Shown piece after piece: positions 1 to 5,683 of a DNA stretch of 5,683 nt (within the stretch, counting starts at the first letter, position 1; every line of letters starts with the position of its first letter). This stretch comes from Phycisphaerales bacterium. GTDB lineage: Bacteria; Planctomycetota; Phycisphaerae; Phycisphaerales; UBA1924. The position numbers and the translations under genes are program-made. The stretch is from contig SLFH01000051.1 in NCBI GenBank assembly GCA_007124345.1, positions 1-5,683 on the forward strand. The letters run 5' to 3'. The notes beneath the pieces were generated by a model. The model made no database searches. It saw nothing but the letters and a program-made list of their open reading frames with translations, and was not told where the DNA came from.

Positions 1-157
1 CGATCTTGGCGGGGTCGAGGGTGACCAGGGCGACGGCGGGGCGGGGGGCGCCCGAGGCGGACCGCTCGGCTGGGAGCAGATTGGCCGCGGCCCACGCGGC
101 TTCAACGCCCGCGTGCCCGCCCCCGATCACGATCACCCTGTACGCCTGTCGGTCCAT
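1..157 (-). CDS. mnmG: MnmG (GidA) tRNA uridine-5-carboxymethylaminomethyl modification enzyme, N-terminal part
   Basis: Only the first 52 codons lie in the window; the gene continues past position 1. The product begins MDRQAYRVIVIGGGHAGVEA, which carries the FAD-binding Rossmann motif GGGHAG (residues 12-17) typical of MnmG. With MnmE, MnmG installs the carboxymethylaminomethyl group on the wobble uridine (U34) of certain tRNAs in the cytoplasm. The ATG at 157-155 is chosen because it puts the glycine motif at the usual distance from the N-terminus. No Shine-Dalgarno is visible upstream, so the mRNA may be leaderless or have a very short leader. Residues 26-40 form a Pro/Ala/Ser/Arg-rich spacer between the first helix and the second beta strand (ALVTLDP, 43-49). 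It is about ten residues longer than in the E. coli protein as I remember it. The gene is divergent from hflK. Another flavoprotein is possible, but GGGHAG followed by EAA is characteristic of this family. Confidence 0.85.
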   Translation of the reverse strand, partial: MDRQAYRVIVIGGGHAGVEAAWAAANLLPAERSASGAPRPAVALVTLDPAKI

Positions 158-161
158 CGCA

Positions 162-194
162 GCGGATCGTAGAGCGGGAACCGGGGCGATCCGC
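162..194. repeat. 8-bp perfect inverted repeat beside the mnmG start, candidate operator
   Basis: GCGGATCG at 162-169 and its exact reverse complement CGATCCGC at 187-194 are separated by 17 bp, so the half-site centres are 25 bp apart. The left arm lies 4 bp upstream of the mnmG start codon and overlaps the best -10-like hexamer for that gene. The spacing would suit a dimeric regulator or a small stem-loop. GATC-containing words are abundant in this window, so chance remains a real explanation. Confidence 0.3.
166..171 (-). promoter_or_regulatory. Candidate -10 hexamer for mnmG
   Basis: On the minus strand this reads TACGAT, which matches four of six bases of the sigma-70 -10 consensus. It ends 8 nt before the mnmG ATG, so transcription would start at or just before the start codon. 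That agrees with the missing ribosome-binding site. I see no convincing -35 element, so this is a weak call. Confidence 0.22.
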
Positions 195-290
195 GTGGCT
201 CTCCGTGCGGGGGCGATGAAATCCGACAGGAATGATCCGGAATCTGATGGTCCTCGGCGCGGGTGTTCGCCGCCGCGGACCGCCCGCCCG

Positions 291-296
291 TATGCT
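291..296 (+). promoter_or_regulatory. Candidate -10 hexamer upstream of hflK
   Basis: TATGCT stands out in a very GC-rich stretch and matches four of six consensus bases. A poor -35-like TTCGCC lies at 266-271, with 19 bp between. Initiation a few bases downstream would give an untranslated leader of roughly 80 nt before the hflK ATG at 385. The rest of 158-384 shows no convincing gene. Confidence 0.22.
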
Positions 297-370
297 CCGG
301 GTCCTGCATCGGCTCGCCGGAGTCGGTTGGGGAAGGCGTGGGCGGCGTGGGGCGCCGCGACAGACTTTCG

Positions 371-376
371 AGGAGG
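371..376 (+). promoter_or_regulatory. Consensus Shine-Dalgarno that fixes the hflK start
   Basis: AGGAGG is followed by an 8-nt spacer and then ATG at 385-387. It is the strongest ribosome-binding site in the window. It favours this start over the upstream in-frame ATG at 232, which has no comparable site and would add an arginine-rich stretch unlike any HflK N-terminus. Confidence 0.85.
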
Positions 377-384
377 ATCGCGAT

Positions 385-1413
385 ATGGCCAGACGACAGG
401 GCCCGCCCGAATCGTTCCAGTTCAATGTCGACCAGATCCAGATCGACCCCAAGCGGGCGCTCCTGATCGGGCAGATCGTCCTGATTCTGGGCGTGATAGC
501 GGCCGGGGTCTGGACGAGCTTCTACACGGTGCAGGCCGAGGGCGAGGCGGTGGTCAAACGGTTCGGCAAGGTCGCGAGTGTCCGCCAGCCGGGGCTGCAC
601 TTCAAGGCGCCCTTCGGGATCGACCGCGTCTACTTCGTGCCGACGCGCCGCGTCTTGAAGGAAGAGTTCGGCTTCCGCACCGTCGGGACGGCACGCCGGA
701 CGGAGTACAGCAAGTCTCGCGAGCACCTGGCCGAGTCGCTGATGCTCACGGGCGACCTCAAGGTGATCGATGTCGAGTGGGTGGTGCAGTATCGGATCGA
801 GGATCCGGAGAAGTATCTCCACCGCGTGCGCGAGCAGACCAAGTCCATCCGCGACATCTCCGAATCGGTGATGCGCCGGATCGTCGGCAACAGCCTCGGC
901 AGCGATGTGCTGACCGAGAAGCGTGTCGAGGTGGCGAGGAAGGCGAGGGAGGAGCTGCAGGAGATCCTCGACTCGTTCGACGCGGGGATCACGATCAGCA
1001 CGATCGAGTTGCAGGATGTCACACCCCCCGAGCGGGTCAAGCCGGCGTTCAACGAGGTGAACCAGGCCGAACAGGAGCGGGAGCGGATGATCAACGAGGC
1101 GGAGAAGCGCCGCAACCAGCTCCTGCCGCGAGCCGAGGGCGAGGCGCAGCAGCTCGTCGCGGCGGCCCAGGGCTACGCGGCCGAGCGCACCAACAGCGCG
1201 CTGGGCGAGGCGGAGCGGTTCACCGCGATCCTCGCGGAATACTCGAACGCGCCCGCGGTGACGCGCCAGCGGCTGTTTCTTGAGATGATCGACCAGGTGA
1301 TGCCGCGGATCGGGCGGGTCCTGGTCGTGGAGGAGGGGCAGATGTTGCCGACGCTTCCGATGCTGAACCTTGACGAGCCCGCGGGCGGGTCCCGCACGGG
1401 GGGTGGGCGATGA
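385..1413 (+). CDS. hflK: HflK, SPFH/prohibitin-family subunit of the FtsH-modulating HflKC complex
   Basis: The product has 342 residues. In E. coli, HflK and HflC assemble into a membrane-anchored cage around the AAA protease FtsH and modulate its degradation of membrane proteins. A short cytoplasmic N-terminus is followed by one membrane anchor at about residues 25-47. The periplasmic SPFH/band 7 domain begins at about residue 49 and carries the family motif PGLHFKAPF (69-77). A charged, Ala/Glu/Arg-rich helical coiled coil runs from about 222 to 285 and opens with the HflK-like PAFNEVNQA. The conserved end includes NAPAVTRQRLFLEM and, at about 309, IGRVLVVEEG. Compared with the roughly 419-residue E. 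coli protein it lacks the long Gly-rich N-terminal extension and has only a short Gly/Arg tail. Its stop codon overlaps the hflC start by four bases, which implies translational coupling and balanced subunit supply. Confidence 0.92.
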   Translation: MARRQGPPESFQFNVDQIQIDPKRALLIGQIVLILGVIAAGVWTSFYTVQAEGEAVVKRFGKVASVRQPGLHFKAPFGIDRVYFVPTRRVLKEEFGFRTVGTARRTEYSKSREHLAESLMLTGDLKVIDVEWVVQYRIEDPEKYLHRVREQTKSIRDISESVMRRIVGNSLGSDVLTEKRVEVARKAREELQEILDSFDAGITISTIELQDVTPPERVKPAFNEVNQAEQERERMINEAEKRRNQLLPRAEGEAQQLVAAAQGYAAERTNSALGEAERFTAILAEYSNAPAVTRQRLFLEMIDQVMPRIGRVLVVEEGQMLPTLPMLNLDEPAGGSRTGGGR

Positions 1414-2399
1414 ACAACAAACTCGTGACAGGCGGGCTGGGCCTGACCTCTGTGATCATCGTGCTGGCGATCCTGGGCGTGGTCGGCTTCTCGCTCTCGA
1501 CCTTCTCGCTCGACGAGACCGAGCAGGCGGTGGTCGTGCAGTTCGGCGCGCCCGTCGGCGAACCGGTGACCGAGCCCGGCCTGCACTTTAAGATCCCGTT
1601 CATCCAGGAGGTGCGCAGGTTCGACAAGCGGCTGCTCTCGTGGGACGGGGACCCGAACCAGATCCCTACTCGCGGCGAGCAGTTCATCTCGGTGGACACG
1701 ACCGCCCGGTGGCGAATCGTCGACCCCTTGAAGTTCCTGCAGAGTGTCGGCGACGAGCGGGGCGCCCAGCTCCGCCTCAACGACATCCTCGACTCGGTGG
1801 TCCGCGACCAGATCTCCGCTTCGGAGCTGGTCGAGATCGTGCGGTCCAAGGATTGGGAGGTCTCCCGTGAAGATCTAGAGCGGGCCCAGATCACCGGGGA
1901 GCAGGACGAGGAGATCCTGCTGCAGCGGGTGGCCCGGGGACGGGCGGAGATCGTGCAGTCGGTGCTCGAGCAGGCCCAGAAGTTGATGCCGCAGTACGGG
2001 ATCGAACTGATCGATATCCGGATCAAGCGGGTGGACTATGTCGAGTCGGTGCAGGAGCGTGTGTTCGAGCGGATGATCGCCGAGCGTCAGCGGATCGCCG
2101 AGCAGTTCCGCGCCGAGGGCGAGGGGCGGGCGAGGGAGATCGACGGCCAGACGCAGCGCAGGGTCTCGGAGATCCGTTCAGAGGCGAGGCGCCAGGCGGA
2201 GGTGATCCGGGGCACCGCGGACGCCGAGGCGACGCGGATCTACAACGAGGCGTTCGGGGCCGACCCGGAGTTCTACGCCTTTTTCAGGACGCTGGAGAGC
2301 TACAGCAAGTCGCTCGGCAAGGATGTGACGCTGATTCTGCGGGCCGATTCGGACTACTTCCGGTTCCTGCGCGATATCGGGGCCCAGCCCGGGGACTGA
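1410..2399 (+). CDS. hflC: HflC, SPFH/prohibitin-family partner of HflK
   Basis: The product has 329 residues, close to the roughly 334 of E. coli HflC. It has one N-terminal membrane segment at about residues 10-31, then a periplasmic SPFH domain with QAVVVQFGAP and PGLHFKIPF. A long Arg/Glu-rich coiled coil covers about residues 215-280 (ERMIAERQRIAEQFRAEGEG region). The end is diagnostic of HflC: FGADPEFYAFFRTL from residue 282 and DSDYFRFL at 313-320, matching the E. coli PDFYAFIRSL and DSDFFRYM. The charged stretch between SPFH domain and coiled coil (about 150-185) is also present in E. coli HflC. The ATG at 1410 shares four bases with the hflK stop. The sequence just upstream is G-rich (GGGGGGTGGG) rather than a clean Shine-Dalgarno, so translation probably relies on ribosomes finishing hflK. 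The protein should co-assemble with HflK around FtsH. Confidence 0.93.
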   Translation: MNNKLVTGGLGLTSVIIVLAILGVVGFSLSTFSLDETEQAVVVQFGAPVGEPVTEPGLHFKIPFIQEVRRFDKRLLSWDGDPNQIPTRGEQFISVDTTARWRIVDPLKFLQSVGDERGAQLRLNDILDSVVRDQISASELVEIVRSKDWEVSREDLERAQITGEQDEEILLQRVARGRAEIVQSVLEQAQKLMPQYGIELIDIRIKRVDYVESVQERVFERMIAERQRIAEQFRAEGEGRAREIDGQTQRRVSEIRSEARRQAEVIRGTADAEATRIYNEAFGADPEFYAFFRTLESYSKSLGKDVTLILRADSDYFRFLRDIGAQPGD

Positions 2400-2478
2400 G
2401 CCTCGCTATCTTCACTTTCCGCGAGCGCCCGGATCGGAGCCGGCGCCGACCTACTGACGCCCACGCCCGGAGCGGGAC
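2400..2478 (+). other. Gap between hflC and the first antiporter gene; weak promoter-like element and ribosome-binding site
   Basis: This 79-bp gap contains TATCTT at 2407-2412, a possible -10 element without a recognisable -35. A GGAG ribosome-binding site lies at 2469-2472, six bases before the ATG at 2479. The GGAG sits in the loop region of a tiny CCCG/CGGG hairpin (2466-2476). There is no strong stem followed by a T-run, so I see no intrinsic terminator, and transcription could run on from hflKC. Confidence 0.35.
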
Positions 2479-4155
2479 ATGACCGGCGACATCACGCTGA
2501 TGCGGACGATCGGGCTGATGCTCGTGACCGCCGCGGTCCTGCTGGTGCTCGCGCGCCGGCTTGCGGTACCCAACATCGTGGTGTACATCGTCGGCGGGCT
2601 GCTGCTGGGGCCGCTGCTGGGCCTGATCGAGACAGAAGAGACGACGGGCCCTGACGCGCTCTATGTGCTCACGCATGTCGGGATCGCCCTGCTTCTGTTT
2701 CTGGTCGGGCTCGAGCTGAGCTTTGACAAGATCAAGGACATCGGGAAGGTCGCGGTCTTCGCGGGCGTCGGGCAGATCGTCTTCACGGCGTTCTTCGGCT
2801 TCCTGTTCGCGATCCCGCTGGGGTTCACCGTGCTGGAGGCCGCGGTCATCGCGATCGCGCTGACTTTCAGCAGCACGGTGGTTGTGGTGAAGCTGCTGCG
2901 CCAGAAGGGCGAGCTGCTGAGCCTCTACGGGCGGATCGCGGTCGGCATCTTTCTGGTGCAGGACCTCGCGGTGATCCTCGCCCTGACGCTGCTGGCGGGG
3001 ATGGACAATGTCGCGCCCGAGGAGGGCGTCGGCGGGCTGCCCCCGGGGATGCTCTCGCAGTTGGGCGTCGGCCTGCTCCGGGCGGGGCTCTACATGGTGG
3101 TGCTGGCGGCGGTGGCGCTCTTCTCGGTGAAGTTCGTGATGCGCCCGTTCTTCGACTGGGCCGCGAGGTCGGGCGATGTGCTCCTGATCTGGGGCGTGGC
3201 GTGGTGCTTCGCGTTCGTGGTCGCCGCCGAGCGGTTCGGGCTCTCGCTGGAGCTCGGGGCGTTCCTCGCGGGGGTCAGCCTCGCGCAGCACAAGGCGGCG
3301 GGGGAGCTGACCCGACGCCTCGGTCCCCTGACGAATTTCTTCATCGCGCTGTTTTTCCTCGCGCTCGGGGCGAGCATGGACCTGGCCGACGCCGCGGCGC
3401 ACTGGGTGGCGGCGATCCTGCTCTCGCTGTTCGTCCTGATCGGCAACCCGCTGATCTTCATCCTGATCGTCGGCCGGTTCGGCTACAGCGAGAAGACGAG
3501 CTTCAAGACGAGCGTGACCGTGGCGCAGATCAGCGAGTTCTCCCTGATCTTCGGCGCGATGGCGATGGCGAAGGGGATCATCGACCAGTCGATCCTGTCG
3601 CTCATCACCGTGATCGGGCTGATCACGATCGTCGGTTCGGCGTACATGATCCTGTTCAACGACGCGCTGTACCGGTGGTGCAAGAAGGCCGGGCTGCTCA
3701 AGCCCTTCCGCATCTCGGATCAGGAGGACGAAGCGGCGCCCGAGGTCAGCACGGGGCACATCGTCATCGTCGGGATGAACGCGATGGGGCGCAGCCTCGC
3801 CAGACGCCTCAGCGACGAGGGGCGCGATGTGCTGGCGATCGACACCGACCCAAGAAAGCTGCGGGGCCTGCCCTGCCGCACGCTGCACGGGGATATCGAG
3901 CACGAGGAAGTCGCCGAGGAAGCCGGCTGCGACCGGGCCTCGATGGTCGTCAGCGCGCTGCAGATCGAGGAGACCAACCGCCTGCTCGCCTGGCGCTGCA
4001 AGCTGCACAAGGTCCCGGTGATGGTCCACGCGTTCGATGGCTCGGTGGTCGCCGACCTCAAGGCGATCGGCGTCGACAAGCTGCTGGACTCCAAAACCCT
4101 CGGCAGCATGCACCTGGTCACCAAGCTCGCCGAGGAGGGGGTGATCGAGGCGTGA
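2479..4155 (+). CDS. Kef-type CPA2 monovalent cation:proton antiporter with C-terminal TrkA-N domain (first of tandem pair)
   Basis: The product has 558 residues. Residues about 8-395 form some 12-13 hydrophobic helices of a Na+/H+ exchanger (CPA2) domain. Family marks are PNIVVYIVGGLLLGP (31-45), FLVGLELSF (74-82), the SST break (131-133), the Gln-Asp pair Q161-D162 in the core ion-binding helix, and LELGAFLAGVSLA (257-269). Members with QD rather than DD are the Kef-like branch, thought to exchange K+ (or Na+) for H+ in the inner membrane. A charged linker (about 413-425) leads to a cytoplasmic TrkA-N/RCK domain (about 427-545) with a beta-alpha-beta start and an acidic residue (D455) after the second strand, as in NAD-binding folds. 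Its glycine motif reads GMNAMG, with Asn in place of the middle Gly. No TrkA-C domain is evident. The motif ISEFSLIF (351-358) replaces the usual GEF. I give no symbol because kefB, kefC and ybaL cannot be separated by eye. Confidence 0.88.
   Translation: MTGDITLMRTIGLMLVTAAVLLVLARRLAVPNIVVYIVGGLLLGPLLGLIETEETTGPDALYVLTHVGIALLLFLVGLELSFDKIKDIGKVAVFAGVGQIVFTAFFGFLFAIPLGFTVLEAAVIAIALTFSSTVVVVKLLRQKGELLSLYGRIAVGIFLVQDLAVILALTLLAGMDNVAPEEGVGGLPPGMLSQLGVGLLRAGLYMVVLAAVALFSVKFVMRPFFDWAARSGDVLLIWGVAWCFAFVVAAERFGLSLELGAFLAGVSLAQHKAAGELTRRLGPLTNFFIALFFLALGASMDLADAAAHWVAAILLSLFVLIGNPLIFILIVGRFGYSEKTSFKTSVTVAQISEFSLIFGAMAMAKGIIDQSILSLITVIGLITIVGSAYMILFNDALYRWCKKAGLLKPFRISDQEDEAAPEVSTGHIVIVGMNAMGRSLARRLSDEGRDVLAIDTDPRKLRGLPCRTLHGDIEHEEVAEEAGCDRASMVVSALQIEETNRLLAWRCKLHKVPVMVHAFDGSVVADLKAIGVDKLLDSKTLGSMHLVTKLAEEGVIEA
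4132..4140 (+). promoter_or_regulatory. Ribosome-binding site for the second antiporter, inside the first antiporter gene
   Basis: GAGGAGGGG includes an AGGAGG core at 4133-4138 and lies 13 nt before the GTG at 4152. The spacing is longer than ideal. Together with the four-base stop/start overlap it supports the GTG start and coupled translation of the two antiporters. Confidence 0.55.
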
Positions 4156-5683
4156 CCGAGCTGTTCGCCATCGTGGTCGCGGCGACCATCGCGATCGGGA
4201 TCGCGCGGATCTCGCGCATCTCCCCGATCCCGGTGTTCGTGATCGCAGGCGCGGCGCTGGGGCTCCTGCTCTCGTCGGGGCTGGCCGAGCCCCTGGGGCT
4301 TGGGAGGGCCGCGGCGCTGGGCGAGGGCTCGCTCCGGCTGGATGTGGTGAACCTCGGTCTGGCGTTCCTGCTGTTCGCGGCCGGGCTGCAGCTCGACCCG
4401 TCGCGCGTCGGCAAACAGCGCAACGCCGCGATCCGCGTCGGGTTGATCCAGTTCGGCGTGCTCGCGGGGATCGGGTTCGCGATCGCGACGGGCGTGGGGC
4501 TCACGATGGTCGCCTCGGCGCACATCGCGTTGATGCTCGCGGCGAGTTCGACGATCATCGGCGTGCAGATCCTCTCGCAGCGCAGGCAACTGCACGAGCC
4601 GATCGGTCGGCTGGTCGTCGGCGTGCTGCTGCTCCAGGACCTCCTGATGATCATCGCGATCGGCGTGCTCTCGGGCGTCGACGATGGCGTCGGGGCGACG
4701 CTCAGGGCCGGCGGGTTCACGCTGGCGATGTGCGCCGCGTCGATCCTCGGCGTCCGCCTCATCATGCCCCGGATCATCAGCGTCTTTACGCTCGACCAGG
4801 AGACGCTCCTGCTGATCGCGATGGCGGTGCTGTTCGCGTTCTGCGGCGTCGCTCACGGGGCGGGCCTGCCCCTGACGGTCGGGGCGTTTCTCGCGGGCGT
4901 CTCGCTCTCAGCGTTCCCCGTCGGGGCGAACATCCGCAAGCCGATCGGGTCCGTGTCGACCTTCTTCACCGCCGTATTCTTCGTCGCGCTGGGGTCGCTC
5001 TTGCCGGCGCCGAGCGGGCAGAGCGTGCTGCTGGCGCTGTTCCTTGGCGCGGTCGTGATGCTGGTGACGCCGTTCGTGGTCGTGGCGGCCTCGCTCGGGC
5101 TTGACTTCTCGCGTCGCGCGGCGATCGAGGCCGGGCTGATGCTCGCGCAGGCGGGCGAGCTGGCGCTGGTCGTAGCGATCTTCGGCTACCAGCGCGGGCA
5201 CCTGAGCGACGATCTGCTCGCCGCGATGGCGTTCGTCACCGTCGGGACGATGATGCTCACGCCGCTGATCGCGACCGAGGCGATCGCGTGGCGGATCCTC
5301 GATCTGATCCCCGTCAAACTCCCCGCGCCGACAGACCGCAAAGACCACGCGGTGATGCTCGGTTGCGGCACCAACAGCCGCGTGCTGCTGGACCTGTTGC
5401 TGCTGTCGGGCCTCGAACTGGTCGTGATCGACGAGGACCCGGCGGTCGCCGCCCGACTGAAGGAGCGGGGGGTGACGGTGATTCGGGGCGAGGCGGCCGA
5501 CCCCCGTGTGCTTGCCGCGGCGGGGGCCCAAGCCGCCAAGGTCGTCGTCTCGACCATCCCCCGGCCCAGCGTCAACCTCCGCGTGCTCCAGCACCTGCCC
5601 CCGGGGCGCCTGATCGTCCGCGTCTTTGAGGCCCACGACGAGCGCAAGCTCCGCCACGCCGGGGCGATCACCGCCAGCGAGGC
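4152..5683 (+). CDS. Second Kef-type CPA2 cation:proton antiporter with TrkA-N domain, 3' end outside window
   Basis: The frame stays open from GTG 4152 to the window edge, giving 510 whole codons plus two bases. The GTG shares four bases with the preceding stop (GTGA), and the first membrane helix begins within a few residues, so no later start fits. Residues about 2-380 form some 12-13 helices of a CPA2 exchanger domain. Marks are NLGLAFLLFAAGLQLD (67-82), ASSTIIGVQIL (131-141), the Gln-Asp pair Q162-D163, LTVGAFLAGVSLS (241-253), VFFVALGSLLP (275-285) and AGELALV (334-340). A TrkA-N-like domain starts at about 399 and continues to the edge. Its glycine motif is GCGTNS (404-409), with Ser in place of the last Gly, and the second strand ends in VVIDEDP (424-430). 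The predicted role is K+ or Na+ for H+ exchange in the inner membrane. It differs from the first antiporter at many motif positions, so it is not a recent duplicate. The missing end leaves total length and any TrkA-C domain unknown. Confidence 0.87.
   Translation, partial: MTELFAIVVAATIAIGIARISRISPIPVFVIAGAALGLLLSSGLAEPLGLGRAAALGEGSLRLDVVNLGLAFLLFAAGLQLDPSRVGKQRNAAIRVGLIQFGVLAGIGFAIATGVGLTMVASAHIALMLAASSTIIGVQILSQRRQLHEPIGRLVVGVLLLQDLLMIIAIGVLSGVDDGVGATLRAGGFTLAMCAASILGVRLIMPRIISVFTLDQETLLLIAMAVLFAFCGVAHGAGLPLTVGAFLAGVSLSAFPVGANIRKPIGSVSTFFTAVFFVALGSLLPAPSGQSVLLALFLGAVVMLVTPFVVVAASLGLDFSRRAAIEAGLMLAQAGELALVVAIFGYQRGHLSDDLLAAMAFVTVGTMMLTPLIATEAIAWRILDLIPVKLPAPTDRKDHAVMLGCGTNSRVLLDLLLLSGLELVVIDEDPAVAARLKERGVTVIRGEAADPRVLAAAGAQAAKVVVSTIPRPSVNLRVLQHLPPGRLIVRVFEAHDERKLRHAGAITASE

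Noticed and set aside
232..384. Upstream in-frame extension of hflK from ATG 232
   Set aside because: The extra 51 residues are Arg/Gly-rich and unlike HflK, no ribosome-binding site precedes 232, and a consensus AGGAGG precedes the ATG at 385.
6..1283. Plus-strand open frame of 425 codons covering the mnmG start and most of hflK in another frame
   Set aside because: It conflicts with mnmG on one strand and with hflK in the correct frame. Its product is Arg/Gly/Ala-rich with no family signature.
2378..2450. Short GC-rich inverted repeats at the end of hflC and in the following gap, such as GGGC/GCCC and CGGCGCCG
   Set aside because: The stems are only about four base pairs and no T-run follows, so they do not make a credible terminator. 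Such words are frequent at this GC content.
2284..4113. Very long open frame on the minus strand opposite the end of hflC and the first antiporter (609 codons)
   Set aside because: Its product is dominated by Arg, Asp, Glu, His and Gln with no recognisable domain. This is the usual mirror of a GC-rich gene, and the plus strand carries an unmistakable membrane transporter.
3720..4856. Minus-strand open frame of 378 codons opposite the junction of the two antiporter genes
   Set aside because: It has the same low-complexity charged composition and crosses two well-supported plus-strand genes.
4730..5104. Plus-strand open frame of 124 codons inside the second antiporter
   Set aside because: It is an out-of-frame shadow of the continuous antiporter frame that begins at GTG 4152.
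2845..5290. Repeated GCGATCGC-like palindromes within the antiporter genes
   Set aside because: They arise from Ala-Ile and Ile-Ala codon runs (GCG ATC GCG) in membrane helices and are not a dispersed repeat family.
1..5683. CRISPR arrays, tRNA or rRNA genes, insertion sequences, attachment sites or phage genes
   Set aside because: I saw no spaced direct repeats, cloverleaf sequence, transposase or terminal repeats. The window is filled by core-type genes with uniform codon use.

Overview
The window comes from a GC-rich bacterium and is densely packed with genes. It holds the 5' end of one leftward gene and, divergent from it, four rightward genes. The leftward gene is mnmG (tRNA wobble-uridine modification, positions 157 to 1, cut by the window edge). 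The rightward genes are hflK (385-1413), hflC (1410-2399), a Kef-type CPA2 cation:proton antiporter with a C-terminal TrkA-N domain (2479-4155), and a second, clearly different antiporter of the same architecture (4152-5683, cut by the window edge). An HflKC pair suggests a bacterium with an inner membrane, a periplasm and FtsH. The GC-rich codon use and an unusual spacer in the MnmG N-terminus made me think of Planctomycetota (Phycisphaerae), but that placement is a weak inference.

Layout: positions 158-384 are the divergent intergenic region. It carries a perfect 8-bp inverted repeat next to the mnmG start, weak promoter-like hexamers and a consensus Shine-Dalgarno for hflK. hflK and hflC overlap by four bases (ATGA). 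After hflC comes a 79-bp gap with no convincing intrinsic terminator. The two antiporter genes also overlap by four bases (GTGA). The rightward block is therefore two translationally coupled membrane-protein pairs in series, probably transcribed at least partly together.

Function: HflK and HflC are SPFH/prohibitin-family proteins. In Escherichia coli they form a hetero-oligomeric cage that controls the membrane protease FtsH. The two antiporters would exchange K+ or Na+ for H+ across the inner membrane, with TrkA-N/RCK-type domains as cytoplasmic nucleotide or ligand sensors. The tandem overlap and the complementary changes in their nucleotide-binding glycine motifs raise the possibility of a heteromeric antiporter.

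The most unusual sequence-level signal is that the tetranucleotide ACGT is absent from the whole window, although ACG and CGT are each very common. Codon choice appears bent to avoid it: at all 12 Asp/Asn/Tyr/His-Val junctions in the four rightward genes the first codon ends in T, although C is strongly preferred elsewhere. This suggests genome-wide counter-selection, for example by a restriction-modification system with an ACGT target. Apart from this and the antiporter pair, the region looks like ordinary core-genome content.
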